A DNA stretch of 64,000 nucleotides, taken from contig JAPWJX010000003.1 in the NCBI GenBank assembly GCA_028283855.1, positions 1,116,001-1,180,000 of the forward strand, given 5' to 3'. Below, one piece after another: positions 23,351-31,063 of the stretch. The stretch comes from Verrucomicrobium sp. Its GTDB lineage: Bacteria; Verrucomicrobiota; Verrucomicrobiia; Methylacidiphilales; GAS474. How positions within the stretch are numbered: the stretch's first letter is position 1; each line of letters opens with the position of its first letter. The notes beneath the pieces were generated by a model, which saw nothing but the letters and a program-made list of their open reading frames with translations, was not told the origin of the DNA and made no database searches. A program made the translations under genes and the position numbers.

Positions 23351-23569
23351 ATGAAATACAAAATCGAAAAAGGAATTGAGATTTCGGCTAAGAGGAAAAA
23401 TGTCACGAAGTATCCATTTTTGGAAATGGAGATTGGGGACAGTTTTGTGTTTGAGAAAAAAAACTACAGAAAAGTCCTAAGCTCCGCCTCGCACTCTTCC
23501 AAAACGGGTAAGAGGTTTGAATCCAGAGCGATTTCCGAAAACGAAGTCAGAATTTGGAGGGTCAAATAA
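23351..23569 (+). CDS. hypothetical phage protein with GDSF motif
   Basis: 72 aa from the ATG at 23351; AAGAGA precedes it. KYKIEKGIEISAKRKNVTKYPFLEMEIGDSFVFEK shows a pattern (I-x-K-G-I-x-I...YPF-x2-M-x-x-GDSF) that I have seen repeatedly in small phage proteins, with a basic second half and a strand at the end (EVRIWRV). Locally AT-rich. Function not known. Confidence 0.6.
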   Translation: MKYKIEKGIEISAKRKNVTKYPFLEMEIGDSFVFEKKNYRKVLSSASHSSKTGKRFESRAISENEVRIWRVK

Positions 23570-23832
23570 TGACCACCAAACCCAACCCCGGAAAGGGGTA
23601 TCGGCTGTTGAAAACCGAGCCGGGGATTCCTCCTTACTTTGTGTCAGGAAAGCCCAAGCCGAAGACGAGGAAGGTCACGCTGTGGATGAATGTCTATGAG
23701 AGACCTGTTCTATGCGGCTATGCGTATGCAACAAAGTGGCAGGCTGATGAGGCTAAAGGCCCGGACCGCCTCGGCAACCGCGCCCACAAGGTCGTGATCG
23801 AGATTCCCGTGGAGAAGGGAGGGAAGAAATGA
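23569..23832 (+). CDS. hypothetical phage protein (GYRLL start)
   Basis: 87 aa; its ATG shares a base with the previous TAA (TAATG). The N-terminus MTTKPNPGKGYRLLKTEPG carries the same GYRLL DNA block found in the decayed gene at 18773. The remainder (VTLWMNVYERPVLCGYAYATKWQADEA) is basic and aromatic. No family recognised. Confidence 0.55.
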   Translation: MTTKPNPGKGYRLLKTEPGIPPYFVSGKPKPKTRKVTLWMNVYERPVLCGYAYATKWQADEAKGPDRLGNRAHKVVIEIPVEKGGKK

Positions 23833-24113
23833 GTGTTAAGAGCAACCTCGTGGCGCTTTTGGGAGACGACCGGATTCCGTGGTATCAGAAGCAGTGCTTG
23901 GAAGATGCTCTGGCCGAGATCGAGCGGCTGGAAAAGCGCGAAGCGGCTGCGGTGAGGTTGGTTGAGGCGATGGAGCGGCAAATCTGGGCCTGGGAAAAAA
24001 AGGAAGGCTCGCAAGAAGAAAGGGCTTCAGCCATGAGCGATCTGATTGGGGCTCATTTTGCCTACGAAGCCAGCCGCGCCGGGAAGGAGGGGGAGAGTGA
24101 AAGAGCTATTTAG
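23829..24113 (+). CDS. hypothetical coiled-coil phage protein
   Basis: 94 aa. A central heptad-like segment (CLEDALAEIERLEKREAAAVRLVEAMERQIWAWEKKEG) predicts a coiled coil. Overlaps its neighbours at both ends, the methyltransferase start by 17 nt. Function unknown. Confidence 0.55.
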   Translation: MSVKSNLVALLGDDRIPWYQKQCLEDALAEIERLEKREAAAVRLVEAMERQIWAWEKKEGSQEERASAMSDLIGAHFAYEASRAGKEGESERAI

Positions 24114-24828
24114 TGACGGCCAAGTCCAGGTGCTGAATGGCAAGTGGGAGGATTTCATCGGAAACGCTGATCACATCATCACCGATCCCGACTATGGAAC
24201 AACCTATCAAAAATGGGACAAGGGCCTGGACCTTTCGGCATGGTGGGTATGGATCAACAAAACGCTTACACCCGGAGGGACAGCTGCATTCACATCTAGC
24301 CAGCCATTCACGAGTAAGGCTGTTATGTCACGGCCCGAGTGGTTCAGGTGGGCTTGGGTTTGGGATAAGAAGAACCCCACCAACTTCCCTAATGCCAAGC
24401 GACAGCCACTGAAGGTCCATGAGGACGTTTTGGTTTTTTGTGATCGGCAACCCACCTACCACCCACAGATGACGAAAGGTTCCGTGAATCACTCCCAAGG
24501 CAAGTCCAAGGAAAACGTTTCGGATTATAGATTGATAAGCAAGCGCGCAGCCGATGACTTGTCAGGAATGAAATATCCCACCTCCATAATACAATATGCG
24601 AAGCACTCTAGTATGTGTAGGTGGCACACAAATCAAAAACCGATTGAACTCATGATCTATTTAATTAAGACCCTAACCAATGAAGGCGACTTGATTATTG
24701 ATAGCCACGCAGGCTCTGGAACTACCTTAATCGCCGCCCGGGCTTGCGGACGTAGAGCAATTGGCATCGAGCAAGACACAGCCATCGCCGAAACGGCTGT
24801 CGAAAGGCTCCGAATGGAGATTTTTTAA
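24097..24828 (+). CDS. DNA (N6-adenine or N4-cytosine) methyltransferase with variant catalytic motif
   Basis: 243 aa, GTG start behind a GGAAGGAGGGG ribosome-binding stretch. The order is motif IV first (HIITDPDYGTTYQKWDKG), then HEDVLVF and HTNQKPIELMIYLIKT, then motif I DSHAGSGTTLIAARACGRRAIGIE, which is the beta-class arrangement. The catalytic motif reads DPDY instead of DPPY, a change at a normally fixed proline. It may be inactive or have altered chemistry. More AT-rich than the surrounding core genes, suggesting separate acquisition. Confidence 0.8.
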   Translation: MKELFSDGQVQVLNGKWEDFIGNADHIITDPDYGTTYQKWDKGLDLSAWWVWINKTLTPGGTAAFTSSQPFTSKAVMSRPEWFRWAWVWDKKNPTNFPNAKRQPLKVHEDVLVFCDRQPTYHPQMTKGSVNHSQGKSKENVSDYRLISKRAADDLSGMKYPTSIIQYAKHSSMCRWHTNQKPIELMIYLIKTLTNEGDLIIDSHAGSGTTLIAARACGRRAIGIEQDTAIAETAVERLRMEIF

Positions 24829-24829
24829 C

Positions 24830-25276
24830 ATGTCACCCGACATCAGACCCTTGAACGACGCCGAGATCGTGGCGCTGCTGGAGGATGGGAGGATGGCGGA
24901 GACGGATATTGAGGCAGCCATATCGCTGGCTCTTAAGCACTCTCAGGCATTTCCTGAAGCCTTTCAGTCATTTGAGGGAGTGGAAGGTAAAAAAGTAACT
25001 GATTGGTTCGGAGTTGGAGGCCATCCACCGACTCAGACTAAGGAGTTCATGCGATGGGGAAAGTCTGTCCGCATCACTATCCCCCGCCCACCGAAGCGCA
25101 GGGCGTTGCGGAGGGAGGAGTTGCCGGGATGGATGAGTAGATATTGGTCTGATTGGGACTTACTCACCATGCGTGATCGGGGGTTGGTGGAAATTGTGTA
25201 TGAGGGAAAACGGGTGCCGCTTTATCAAGAAGAACCCCAGCCCCCGCTTGTACTGACGACGGAGGGGAAGGAATGA
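24830..25276 (+). CDS. hypothetical phage protein
   Basis: 148 aa starting MSPDIRPLNDAEIVALLEDGRM, one base after the methyltransferase stop. It contains basic stretches (RITIPRPPKRRALRREELPGW) and a C-terminus typical of short phage accessory proteins. The frame extends upstream antisense to nothing but within the methyltransferase; I prefer the ATG at 24830. Function unknown. Confidence 0.6.
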   Translation: MSPDIRPLNDAEIVALLEDGRMAETDIEAAISLALKHSQAFPEAFQSFEGVEGKKVTDWFGVGGHPPTQTKEFMRWGKSVRITIPRPPKRRALRREELPGWMSRYWSDWDLLTMRDRGLVEIVYEGKRVPLYQEEPQPPLVLTTEGKE

Positions 25277-25419
25277 GCGCGTGGAAAAACATGCGTTGGG
25301 ATTTGCACATGGCGTGCAGAGGGAAAAATCCGAAGCTTCGCATCATACGGCTGAATCGGCTTTCAAAGGAGGCGCTCGAAATGGCGCAAAAAATCAAGAC
25401 TGAGGGGGATTCAAAATGA
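25273..25419 (+). CDS. hypothetical very small basic protein
   Basis: 48 aa, Lys/Arg-rich (WKNMRWDLHMACRGKNPKLRIIRLNRLSKEALEM). ATGA-type overlap with both neighbours. Possibly nucleic-acid binding by charge; no motif. Confidence 0.5.
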   Translation: MSAWKNMRWDLHMACRGKNPKLRIIRLNRLSKEALEMAQKIKTEGDSK

Positions 25420-25613
25420 TCCCCTTAACCCCCGAGCAGGAGAACGAGGTGCGCGAGGCGTGGAATGAGAACTACCCCAGTAAATATTCCGAACGCCTGT
25501 GGCATGACTGTTTTACAAAAACCGAAGTGAGCTATTTCAGCCTTGAGCCAATCGATTTTCATCGAACAGCCTACGCCATCGCCAAAGGATGGCACAAACA
25601 GGAGGGGGAATGA
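25416..25613 (+). CDS. hypothetical small phage protein
   Basis: 65 aa, MIPLTPEQENEVREAWNENYPSK, ending AYAIAKGWHKQEGE. The ending resembles that of the 39-aa gene at 25789 (IASKGWDKEGGE), so the two may share a short module. Coupled at both ends. Confidence 0.5.
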   Translation: MIPLTPEQENEVREAWNENYPSKYSERLWHDCFTKTEVSYFSLEPIDFHRTAYAIAKGWHKQEGE

Positions 25614-25792
25614 GACGAGCGATTCAGATTTTAGAAAAGAGGCAACGGCATCTTATGGAGTTGTTTGAGGGGAGACATCTTATGCCGGATGAGGATAGGC
25701 ACTCGCTGAAAGGGAGACTTTTAGAAGTAACCGGGCTTTTACAATCCCTACGATCCGCAGAAAGCCTAGCAACACAGGAGTATGGTGTATGA
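25610..25792 (+). CDS. hypothetical small helical protein
   Basis: 60 aa, long amphipathic helix (AIQILEKRQRHLMELFEGRHL and LKGRLLEVTGLLQSLRSAESLA). ATG overlaps the preceding TGA. Function unknown. Confidence 0.5.
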   Translation: MRRAIQILEKRQRHLMELFEGRHLMPDEDRHSLKGRLLEVTGLLQSLRSAESLATQEYGV

Positions 25793-25908
25793 CCAAGCTT
25801 AGCGCAGAGCGCGAAGAGGAAGATGGCGTTTATCCAAAAATGAGGGCCTATCATTTCGCGGAAGGCTACATCGCCTCCAAGGGGTGGGATAAGGAGGGTG
25901 GGGAATGA
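25789..25908 (+). CDS. hypothetical very small phage protein
   Basis: 39 aa, MTKLSAEREEEDGVYPK ending EGYIASKGWDKEGGE, with GGAGGGTGGGG for the next gene at its 3' end. Supported mainly by the unbroken stop-start overlaps on both sides. Confidence 0.45.
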   Translation: MTKLSAEREEEDGVYPKMRAYHFAEGYIASKGWDKEGGE

Positions 25909-26150
25909 GATTCCACTTGTTCAGTTCCGACACCCGCAAGGCAAGGAAAAACCACGACTGCATCTGGTGCAGGGAGGACATTTTGACTGGAGAAACCTAT
26001 CAAGACGAGCGGTCGGTATACGATGGAAATATTCAGCGTCACCGATGGCACCCCGAGTGTCAGAAGGCCTCATTTGAATATTTTAGGGAAGCGTGGGGAC
26101 CTGAATTTGACCGCCACGCATTTAAGCGCGGAACAACGGAGGAGGCATGA
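25905..26150 (+). CDS. small zinc-binding phage protein
   Basis: 81 aa. CIWCREDILTGETY ... RHRWHPECQKA gives a C-x2-C plus H-x2-C metal site, a pattern common in short phage proteins of unknown role. Coupled to both neighbours. Confidence 0.6.
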   Translation: MRFHLFSSDTRKARKNHDCIWCREDILTGETYQDERSVYDGNIQRHRWHPECQKASFEYFREAWGPEFDRHAFKRGTTEEA

Positions 26151-26725
26151 CCCCTAACGAGCAGAATGAGATGAATGGAATACGGTGGAAATGGGCTGAG
26201 CAGATAAGCTGCTTCGGGAATAGTAAGGAAAACTGGAAGGAGCCGACCTGGAACGAATACGGATGTGATAGGAACGTCCTTATTGATCAGGAGGGCAATA
26301 CGGTCTTAGGCGCCTGGTCAGGGTATGGCGAATGTGGCATTGAGGTTACTCGTCAGAACGCGGAGCTTATCTCTGCTGCGCCGAAAATGGCCGAAGAACT
26401 CGACCGCCTCGGCGCCCTCAACGCGCAGTTGATAGAAAGCCAGAAGTTTGTCGATAGCCAGGTTTCAACATGCGGGAAATGCGGATGTGGAAAACACACG
26501 CCGTGGAGGGATGGCGAATACGGGTATGTCTGTGCCACTTGCTTTAACGAAATCAAAAACGAAGAGATCAAAAAGGCCGAGGCGCTCAACGCGCAGCTCT
26601 TGGAGGCGGCACTAAACGGTCTTGCCGTCATGCGTTCCAACAAAGAGCTGGGGTTCTATCAGCCTCAAATTTGGATAAACCAGGCGGAAGCCGCCATCGC
26701 CCTGGTGGAGAAGGAGGCAGAGTGA
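26147..26725 (+). CDS. hypothetical phage protein with internal zinc ribbon
   Basis: 192 aa. An N-terminal region ends in NAELISAAPKMAEELDRL, a motif common to many phage proteins. A Cys-rich stretch (CGKCGCGKHTPWRDGEYGYVCATCF) follows with C-x2-C pairs, then a helix that partly repeats the earlier one (LNAQLIESQ versus LNAQLLEAA). Function unknown. Confidence 0.6.
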   Translation: MTPNEQNEMNGIRWKWAEQISCFGNSKENWKEPTWNEYGCDRNVLIDQEGNTVLGAWSGYGECGIEVTRQNAELISAAPKMAEELDRLGALNAQLIESQKFVDSQVSTCGKCGCGKHTPWRDGEYGYVCATCFNEIKNEEIKKAEALNAQLLEAALNGLAVMRSNKELGFYQPQIWINQAEAAIALVEKEAE

Positions 26726-26928
26726 AATCCGAAATGAAAGTAGTCAGCGACCATGCCGTCCTGCGCTTCGCCGAGCGCGTCGTCGGCCTGGACGAGGAAA
26801 TGCTCCGATCCCACATCCTCGCCCAGCTGCCGCGTACGCGCCTCATCAACGGCAAATACCCGATCACCTACGGCGCCGCTCGGCATAAGGCGGTCGTCGT
26901 GGATGGGGTTGTGGTCACTGTGATTTGA
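26722..26928 (+). CDS. hypothetical phage protein
   Basis: 68 aa with GTG start overlapping the previous TGA. VSDHAVLRFAERVVGLDEEMLRSHILAQL followed by GKYPITYGAARHKAVVVDGVVVTVI is a pattern I recognise from small phage and prophage proteins, with a helix then a beta hairpin. An in-frame ATG 4 codons later is an alternative. It ends the chain of small coupled genes. Confidence 0.6.
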   Translation: MKSEMKVVSDHAVLRFAERVVGLDEEMLRSHILAQLPRTRLINGKYPITYGAARHKAVVVDGVVVTVI

Positions 26929-26953
26929 GCGAAGGAGTTCCGTAAATTATTCC

Positions 26954-26980
26954 TTGTCACTTTTCCGGTGTGATTAGGAT
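26954..26980 (+). promoter_or_regulatory. weak candidate promoter before the Mor-like gene
   Basis: TTGTCA (26954-26959) and TAGGAT (26975-26980) are separated by 15 bp, shorter than ideal, in the 60-bp gap after the small-gene chain. It is the only break in the operon here, so a start of middle transcription would make sense. Weak evidence. Confidence 0.25.
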
Positions 26981-26988
26981 GGGGAAGC

Positions 26989-27381
26989 GTGACGACTCAC
27001 GCTAACCGGCCGGAACTCTCTAGCTCGACCCTCGAATCCACGCCCCTGCCTTCGACCGCGCAGGTAATCGCCAACGTAATCGGACGTGAGGCGACGATAG
27101 CCCTCGCGGGCAAATGCCCCTACGGGACCATCTACGTCCCAAAGGCAACCCTCCCTTTTTCCCACTGGATTGTCCTCACTATCGGGCCGGTCCTAGCCCA
27201 GCGCCTGCAACGCGCGTTCGGGGGTGAGCAACTATGGTTGGCGAGTTGCCACCGTCTTTACGTCCAGGATCGCAATAGGGCGATCAAGGAGGCTGCGCGC
27301 CACGGCGACCCTATCCCGCTCATTGCGACGCGCTACGGCCTCACCGTGCGCCATGTGCAAGGCATCCTGCGCGACTTGTAG
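26989..27381 (+). CDS. Mor-like transcription activator
   Basis: 130 aa, GTG start. VIGREATIALAGKCPYGTIYVPKA ... LQRAFGGEQLWL ... RNRAIKEAARHGDPIPLIATRYGLTVRHVQGIL follows the Mor/C family of Mu: a dimerisation part with the GTIYVPK strand, then an HTH in which IA-x-R-YGLTVRHV is the recognition unit. In Mu, Mor turns on middle transcription. Its place just before packaging genes fits activation of the late operon. Confidence 0.75.
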   Translation: MTTHANRPELSSSTLESTPLPSTAQVIANVIGREATIALAGKCPYGTIYVPKATLPFSHWIVLTIGPVLAQRLQRAFGGEQLWLASCHRLYVQDRNRAIKEAARHGDPIPLIATRYGLTVRHVQGILRDL

Positions 27382-27491
27382 CGGCCACCCCGCCACCCCC
27401 ACCCCATAGGTTCTTCCGAGCCGGGGGGTATGCGGGGGCGGAAACCACCCCATTTTTCACCTAAGCACGAACCAAAAAACCGGACTTTGTT
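27382..27491. promoter_or_regulatory. 110-bp gap before the ParB-like and packaging genes
   Basis: A C/G-skewed stretch (many CCCC and GGGG runs, for example CCGGGGGG) followed by an AT-richer TTTTTCACCTAAG and AAAAAACCGG. I find no convincing -35/-10 pair. Being just after the Mor-like gene, this is where an activator-dependent late promoter would be expected. Confidence 0.3.
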
Positions 27492-28025
27492 TTGCAAACC
27501 AAGAAGATCATCCCCGCGGCGGCCGATGCCCTGAAAATCGAAATTCTCCCCACCGAGGCGCTTGTCCCGTTCGCGCAGAACTCCCGCACCCATTCCGATG
27601 ACCAGATTTCGCAGATCGTGGCCAGCATCAAGGAGTTCGGATTCACAAACCCGGTACTGGTCGACTCCGAAAACGGCATCATCGCGGGCCACGGTCGGGT
27701 CATGGCGGCGAAGAAGCTGGCCCTCTCCGAGGTGCCGTGCATCCGCCTCGGCCACCTCACCGAAAAACAAAAACGGGCCTACGTCATCGCCGACAACAAG
27801 CTCGCCCTAAACGCCGGATGGGACGACGAGCTTTTGAAGGCCGAGTTCCTTGACCTTCGGGAGGAGGGATTCGACCTATCCCTCACCGGATTCGGCGCGG
27901 CAGAGTTGGCCGCTTTCCTCGAAAACTCCACCCAGGAGGAGAACCTGCCCGGAGACGGCGGCCTAGACGGCGAGAAGAAAGTCGAGTGCCCCCACTGCAA
28001 GCGGTGGTTCACTCTGAAGGAGTGA
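27492..28025 (+). CDS. ParB/Srx-domain protein with C-terminal zinc ribbon
   Basis: 177 aa, TTG start (no ATG or GTG in frame nearby). LVPFAQNSRTHSDDQISQIVASIKEFGFTNPVLVDSENGIIAGHGRVMAAKKLALSEVPCI is the ParB-like nuclease domain with the GHGR motif. In many phages this domain is followed by an adenine methyltransferase; here the protein ends after the domain with VECPHCKRWFTLKE, a half zinc ribbon. It may act on DNA near the terminase, whose genes follow. Confidence 0.75.
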   Translation: MQTKKIIPAAADALKIEILPTEALVPFAQNSRTHSDDQISQIVASIKEFGFTNPVLVDSENGIIAGHGRVMAAKKLALSEVPCIRLGHLTEKQKRAYVIADNKLALNAGWDDELLKAEFLDLREEGFDLSLTGFGAAELAAFLENSTQEENLPGDGGLDGEKKVECPHCKRWFTLKE

Positions 28026-28029
28026 CCCG

Positions 28030-28623
28030 ATGGCCGAGAAGTCCTCTCCCGCCACCGTTCCAGTCACCAGCCTGGCAAAGCTCTTCGAGCTGACGGAAAT
28101 CCGCGTTCAGCAACTCGCCAAGGAGGGAATCGTCCGCAAGGCGAAGCGGGGGGAGTATGAACTATACGAGTCGATCAAGGGCTACATCCGCTACCTGCGG
28201 CGTCTCGCCGCTGGAAAATCCGGCGAAGGGGAGGGCGGCAACGGCTACGACACCCAGCGCACCCGGCTCTACAAGGCCAGAGCCGACACCCAGGAAATCA
28301 TCGCCGCCCGCATGAGTGGCACCGTCCACGACGCCGAGGTCGTCGCCGCCGTGATGAACGACATGGTTGCCCGCTCTCGCGCCAAACTCCTTTCCATCCC
28401 GACCGTATGCGCCCCGAAAGTGGCCGACATCTCCGACCCGAACCAAATCCTCGACATCCTCAAGGATGCCGTCCACGAGGCGCTTGAGGAGCTGTCGGAC
28501 TATCCAGCGGAGGAAGTGGTAGCCCGGCAACTTCAGCAGCCCCTTCCGGTTGAGTCTGACGACGTGGGCGACCCGGACGATGAAATCACCGAGCCGGGGG
28601 CCCCCAAGCCCTCCGTTCCGTGA
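28030..28623 (+). CDS. terminase small subunit (lambda Nu1-like)
   Basis: 197 aa. The N-terminus VTSLAKLFELTEIRVQQLAKEGIVRKAKRGEYELYESIKGYIRYLR is a winged HTH of the Nu1 type, which binds cos DNA. YDTQRTRLYKARADTQEIIAARMSGTVHDAEVV is the conserved helical continuation. The acidic C-terminus should contact the large subunit, whose GTG start overlaps this stop. Confidence 0.85.
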   Translation: MAEKSSPATVPVTSLAKLFELTEIRVQQLAKEGIVRKAKRGEYELYESIKGYIRYLRRLAAGKSGEGEGGNGYDTQRTRLYKARADTQEIIAARMSGTVHDAEVVAAVMNDMVARSRAKLLSIPTVCAPKVADISDPNQILDILKDAVHEALEELSDYPAEEVVARQLQQPLPVESDDVGDPDDEITEPGAPKPSVP

Positions 28624-30563
28624 ATGCCCTGGTCGACCTCACCGCGGCTATAGCCCGCACCTGGGCTCCTCCTCCTGCCTGGACTCTTTCCGAATGGGCG
28701 GACGCACGGCGCCGACTTTCCAGCGAGGCATCAGCGGAGCCGGGCCGCTGGCGCACCAGCCGCGCCGAATATGCCCGCGGGATGATGGATGCCGTTACCG
28801 ATCCGAAAAACGAGCGCGTCGTCTTCATGACCTCCGCCCAGGTGGGCAAGACGGAGATCCTGCTCAACGTCTCCGGCTACCACATCGACTTCGACCCGTC
28901 CCCGCTCATGCTCCTCCAGCCGACGGTTCAGATGGCCGAGGCGTTCAGTGAGGATCGACTCAAGCCGATGCTCCGGGACACGCCAGCGCTGCGGGGAAAG
29001 GTGAAGGAAGGGCGCTCGCGTGGGGCTGGCAGCACCAAGCTTCACAAGATATTTCACGGTGGCCACCTCACGATGGCTGGGGCGAACTCCCCGGCGACCC
29101 TGGCATCTCGGCCAATCCGTGTTCTTCTAATGGACGAGGTCGACCGATACCCGGCCAGCGCGGGAGAGGAGGGCGACCCGGTCAAGCTCGCCATCAAGCG
29201 CACCAACAATTTCTGGAATCGCCGCATCGTCATGGCGTCGACGCCTACGGTGAAGGGATTCTCCCGCATCGAGAAGGAGTTCGAGCTTTCGGACAAGCGG
29301 TTCTTCTACGTCCCTTGTCCTCATTGCCAGGAAGAACAGCGTCTCCAATGGGGCAACGTCACCTGGCCCGAAGGAAGGCCCAAGGAGGCCGTGCTACGAT
29401 GCGTATCGTGCAGTGGTAGCATCACCAACGCGCAGAAAAACGTGGCGGTAAGCCGCGGGCGATGGATCGCCACCGCTCCTTTCAACGGGATCGCGGGCTT
29501 CCACCTCAACGAACTCTACTCGCCCTGGCGCACCTTGGCCCAGATCGCCGAGGACTACCTAGTAGCGAAGGACGACCCAGCCCTCTACCAGGTGTGGGTC
29601 AACACCTCCCTGGGCGAAACCTACGACGACACGGGCGAAAAGATCGACGAGCATGACCTTTTGAGCCGGTGCGAGCCATGGCCGGAGGGAATCGACGTTC
29701 CTGCCCGCGGCCTCGTCCTGACCTGCGGCGTCGATACGCAGCCGGACCGCCTGGAAGTCGAAGTAGTCGCCTGGGCGGGCGGAGAGGAAAGCTGGAGCAT
29801 CGACTACCACGTCATCCACGGCGACCCCGAGATCAAGGAAGGGGCCCCGGGTTCTCCATGGAGCGACCTGACCGACCACATCCGACGGAAATGGAAGCAC
29901 GAGAGCGGTCTGGAAGTAGCTATCGAGTCCACCTGCATCGACTCCGGCGGTCACAACACCCAGGCAGTCTACGAATACGTCAAAAAGCACTCCGGGGAGC
30001 GCGTTTTCGCCATCAAAGGCCGTGGCGGGGAGGGGATTCCCATCGTCGGCAATCCATCCCGAAAGCGGGCTGGCAAAAAGACAAAGAGGCCCGTCGACGT
30101 CTACATCGTCGGTGTAGACCAGGCCAAGGCCATCATCTACAAGCGCCTGCAAATGGAGGCTCCTGGGCCGGGTTATCCGCACTTTCCGGCCGGGCGATCC
30201 GCCGACTACTTCCGGGGCCTCACATGCGAGAAAATGCGAGTGCGCTACGTCAAAGGCATGCCAAAGCGGGAGTGGTTCAAGCCCGACAAGGCCAGGAACG
30301 AACCCCTCGACTGCCGCGTCTACGCCTTCGCCGCCCTCATCCTCCGCGCCCCGCAGTTCGACAAGGTGGCCTGGCGCATGAGACAGCGCGCCCAGGAGGT
30401 CGCGGCGAGGCCTGCGCTAAAAGTAGTTTCCGTAAAAAACGAGGAAGAGGAGCCGGAAATCCGACCAGTAGAAAGCGAGCAACCTCCTCCCGATAGTGCG
30501 GGGAAGCCGAAGCCCCGGCGCCGCAGGCGAGGGGGAGGCGGCTGGATCAATTCATGGCGATGA
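28620..30563 (+). CDS. terminase large subunit (lambda GpA family)
   Basis: 647 aa (lambda gpA is 641). Walker A-like TSAQVGKTE near residue 73, Walker B VLLMDEVDRYP near residue 167, a zinc site CPHCQEE...CVSC, and the nuclease part with VLTCGVDTQPDRLEVEVVAW and the DSGGHNTQAVYEYV stretch. It packages DNA by ATP hydrolysis and cuts at cos. The extreme C-terminus codes the first copy of the 18-bp boundary repeat. GTG start. Confidence 0.93.
   Translation: MNALVDLTAAIARTWAPPPAWTLSEWADARRRLSSEASAEPGRWRTSRAEYARGMMDAVTDPKNERVVFMTSAQVGKTEILLNVSGYHIDFDPSPLMLLQPTVQMAEAFSEDRLKPMLRDTPALRGKVKEGRSRGAGSTKLHKIFHGGHLTMAGANSPATLASRPIRVLLMDEVDRYPASAGEEGDPVKLAIKRTNNFWNRRIVMASTPTVKGFSRIEKEFELSDKRFFYVPCPHCQEEQRLQWGNVTWPEGRPKEAVLRCVSCSGSITNAQKNVAVSRGRWIATAPFNGIAGFHLNELYSPWRTLAQIAEDYLVAKDDPALYQVWVNTSLGETYDDTGEKIDEHDLLSRCEPWPEGIDVPARGLVLTCGVDTQPDRLEVEVVAWAGGEESWSIDYHVIHGDPEIKEGAPGSPWSDLTDHIRRKWKHESGLEVAIESTCIDSGGHNTQAVYEYVKKHSGERVFAIKGRGGEGIPIVGNPSRKRAGKKTKRPVDVYIVGVDQAKAIIYKRLQMEAPGPGYPHFPAGRSADYFRGLTCEKMRVRYVKGMPKREWFKPDKARNEPLDCRVYAFAALILRAPQFDKVAWRMRQRAQEVAARPALKVVSVKNEEEEPEIRPVESEQPPPDSAGKPKPRRRRRGGGGWINSWR
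30456..30473 (+). repeat. module-boundary repeat, copy 1
   Basis: GGAAATCCGACCAGTAGA, an exact 18-bp match to copies at 34161, 38659 and 44062. This copy lies inside the terminase coding region (it encodes EIRPV), about 90 bp before its stop, at the packaging/head joint. Confidence 0.85.
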
Positions 30564-31060
30564 CCCGATACACCTCCGGCGAGACGATCAAGGTCTGCCG
30601 CTCTGCTGCTCCCTGCTCGGCGATCACCGCCGTCTTCGCCGGAGCCTCGAAGCACACCGTTGCAGCGACCGCCAGCCAGGACGGCTGGTTCGAGATCATC
30701 GCCGACACCTCCGGCTGGGCCGCCGGTAACTACCTCATGGAGGTGATGCAGGCGACCGACTCCGAGAAAAAGGTCATCCTGCGCGAAACCTTCGTCCTCC
30801 AGCAGGCCGCGGGAGACATTCCCGTGGGCGCGGAGGTCCGGTCCGAGGCCGAAATCGCCGTCGCCAACCTTAAGGCCATGCTGGGCCTAGGCGGCGCAGC
30901 CACGCCGATGGTGCGCCGCTACCGCATCAACAACCGCGAGTTGGAAAACTATCCCATCGCCGACCTGCGCGCCCTCCTGGCCGAGTGGCGGGGAATCCTC
31001 GCCGAAGAACGCCGCCGCGCCAACGGCGGACGCGCTCCCCGGATCGTCTTCACCGTCTAG
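30554..31060 (+). CDS. gpW-like head-tail joining protein with extra N-terminal domain
   Basis: 168 aa. The C-terminal 50 residues (MVRRYRINNRELENYPIADLRALLAEWRGILAEERRRA) are the compact gpW-type head-completion domain often found between terminase and portal. The first 115 residues form a separate beta-rich domain (IKVCRSAAPCSAITAVFAGASKHTVAATASQDGWFEII). In many phages these are two genes, so this looks like a fusion. Overlaps the terminase stop by 10 nt. Confidence 0.7.
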   Translation: MAMTRYTSGETIKVCRSAAPCSAITAVFAGASKHTVAATASQDGWFEIIADTSGWAAGNYLMEVMQATDSEKKVILRETFVLQQAAGDIPVGAEVRSEAEIAVANLKAMLGLGGAATPMVRRYRINNRELENYPIADLRALLAEWRGILAEERRRANGGRAPRIVFTV

Positions 31061-31063
31061 CGC

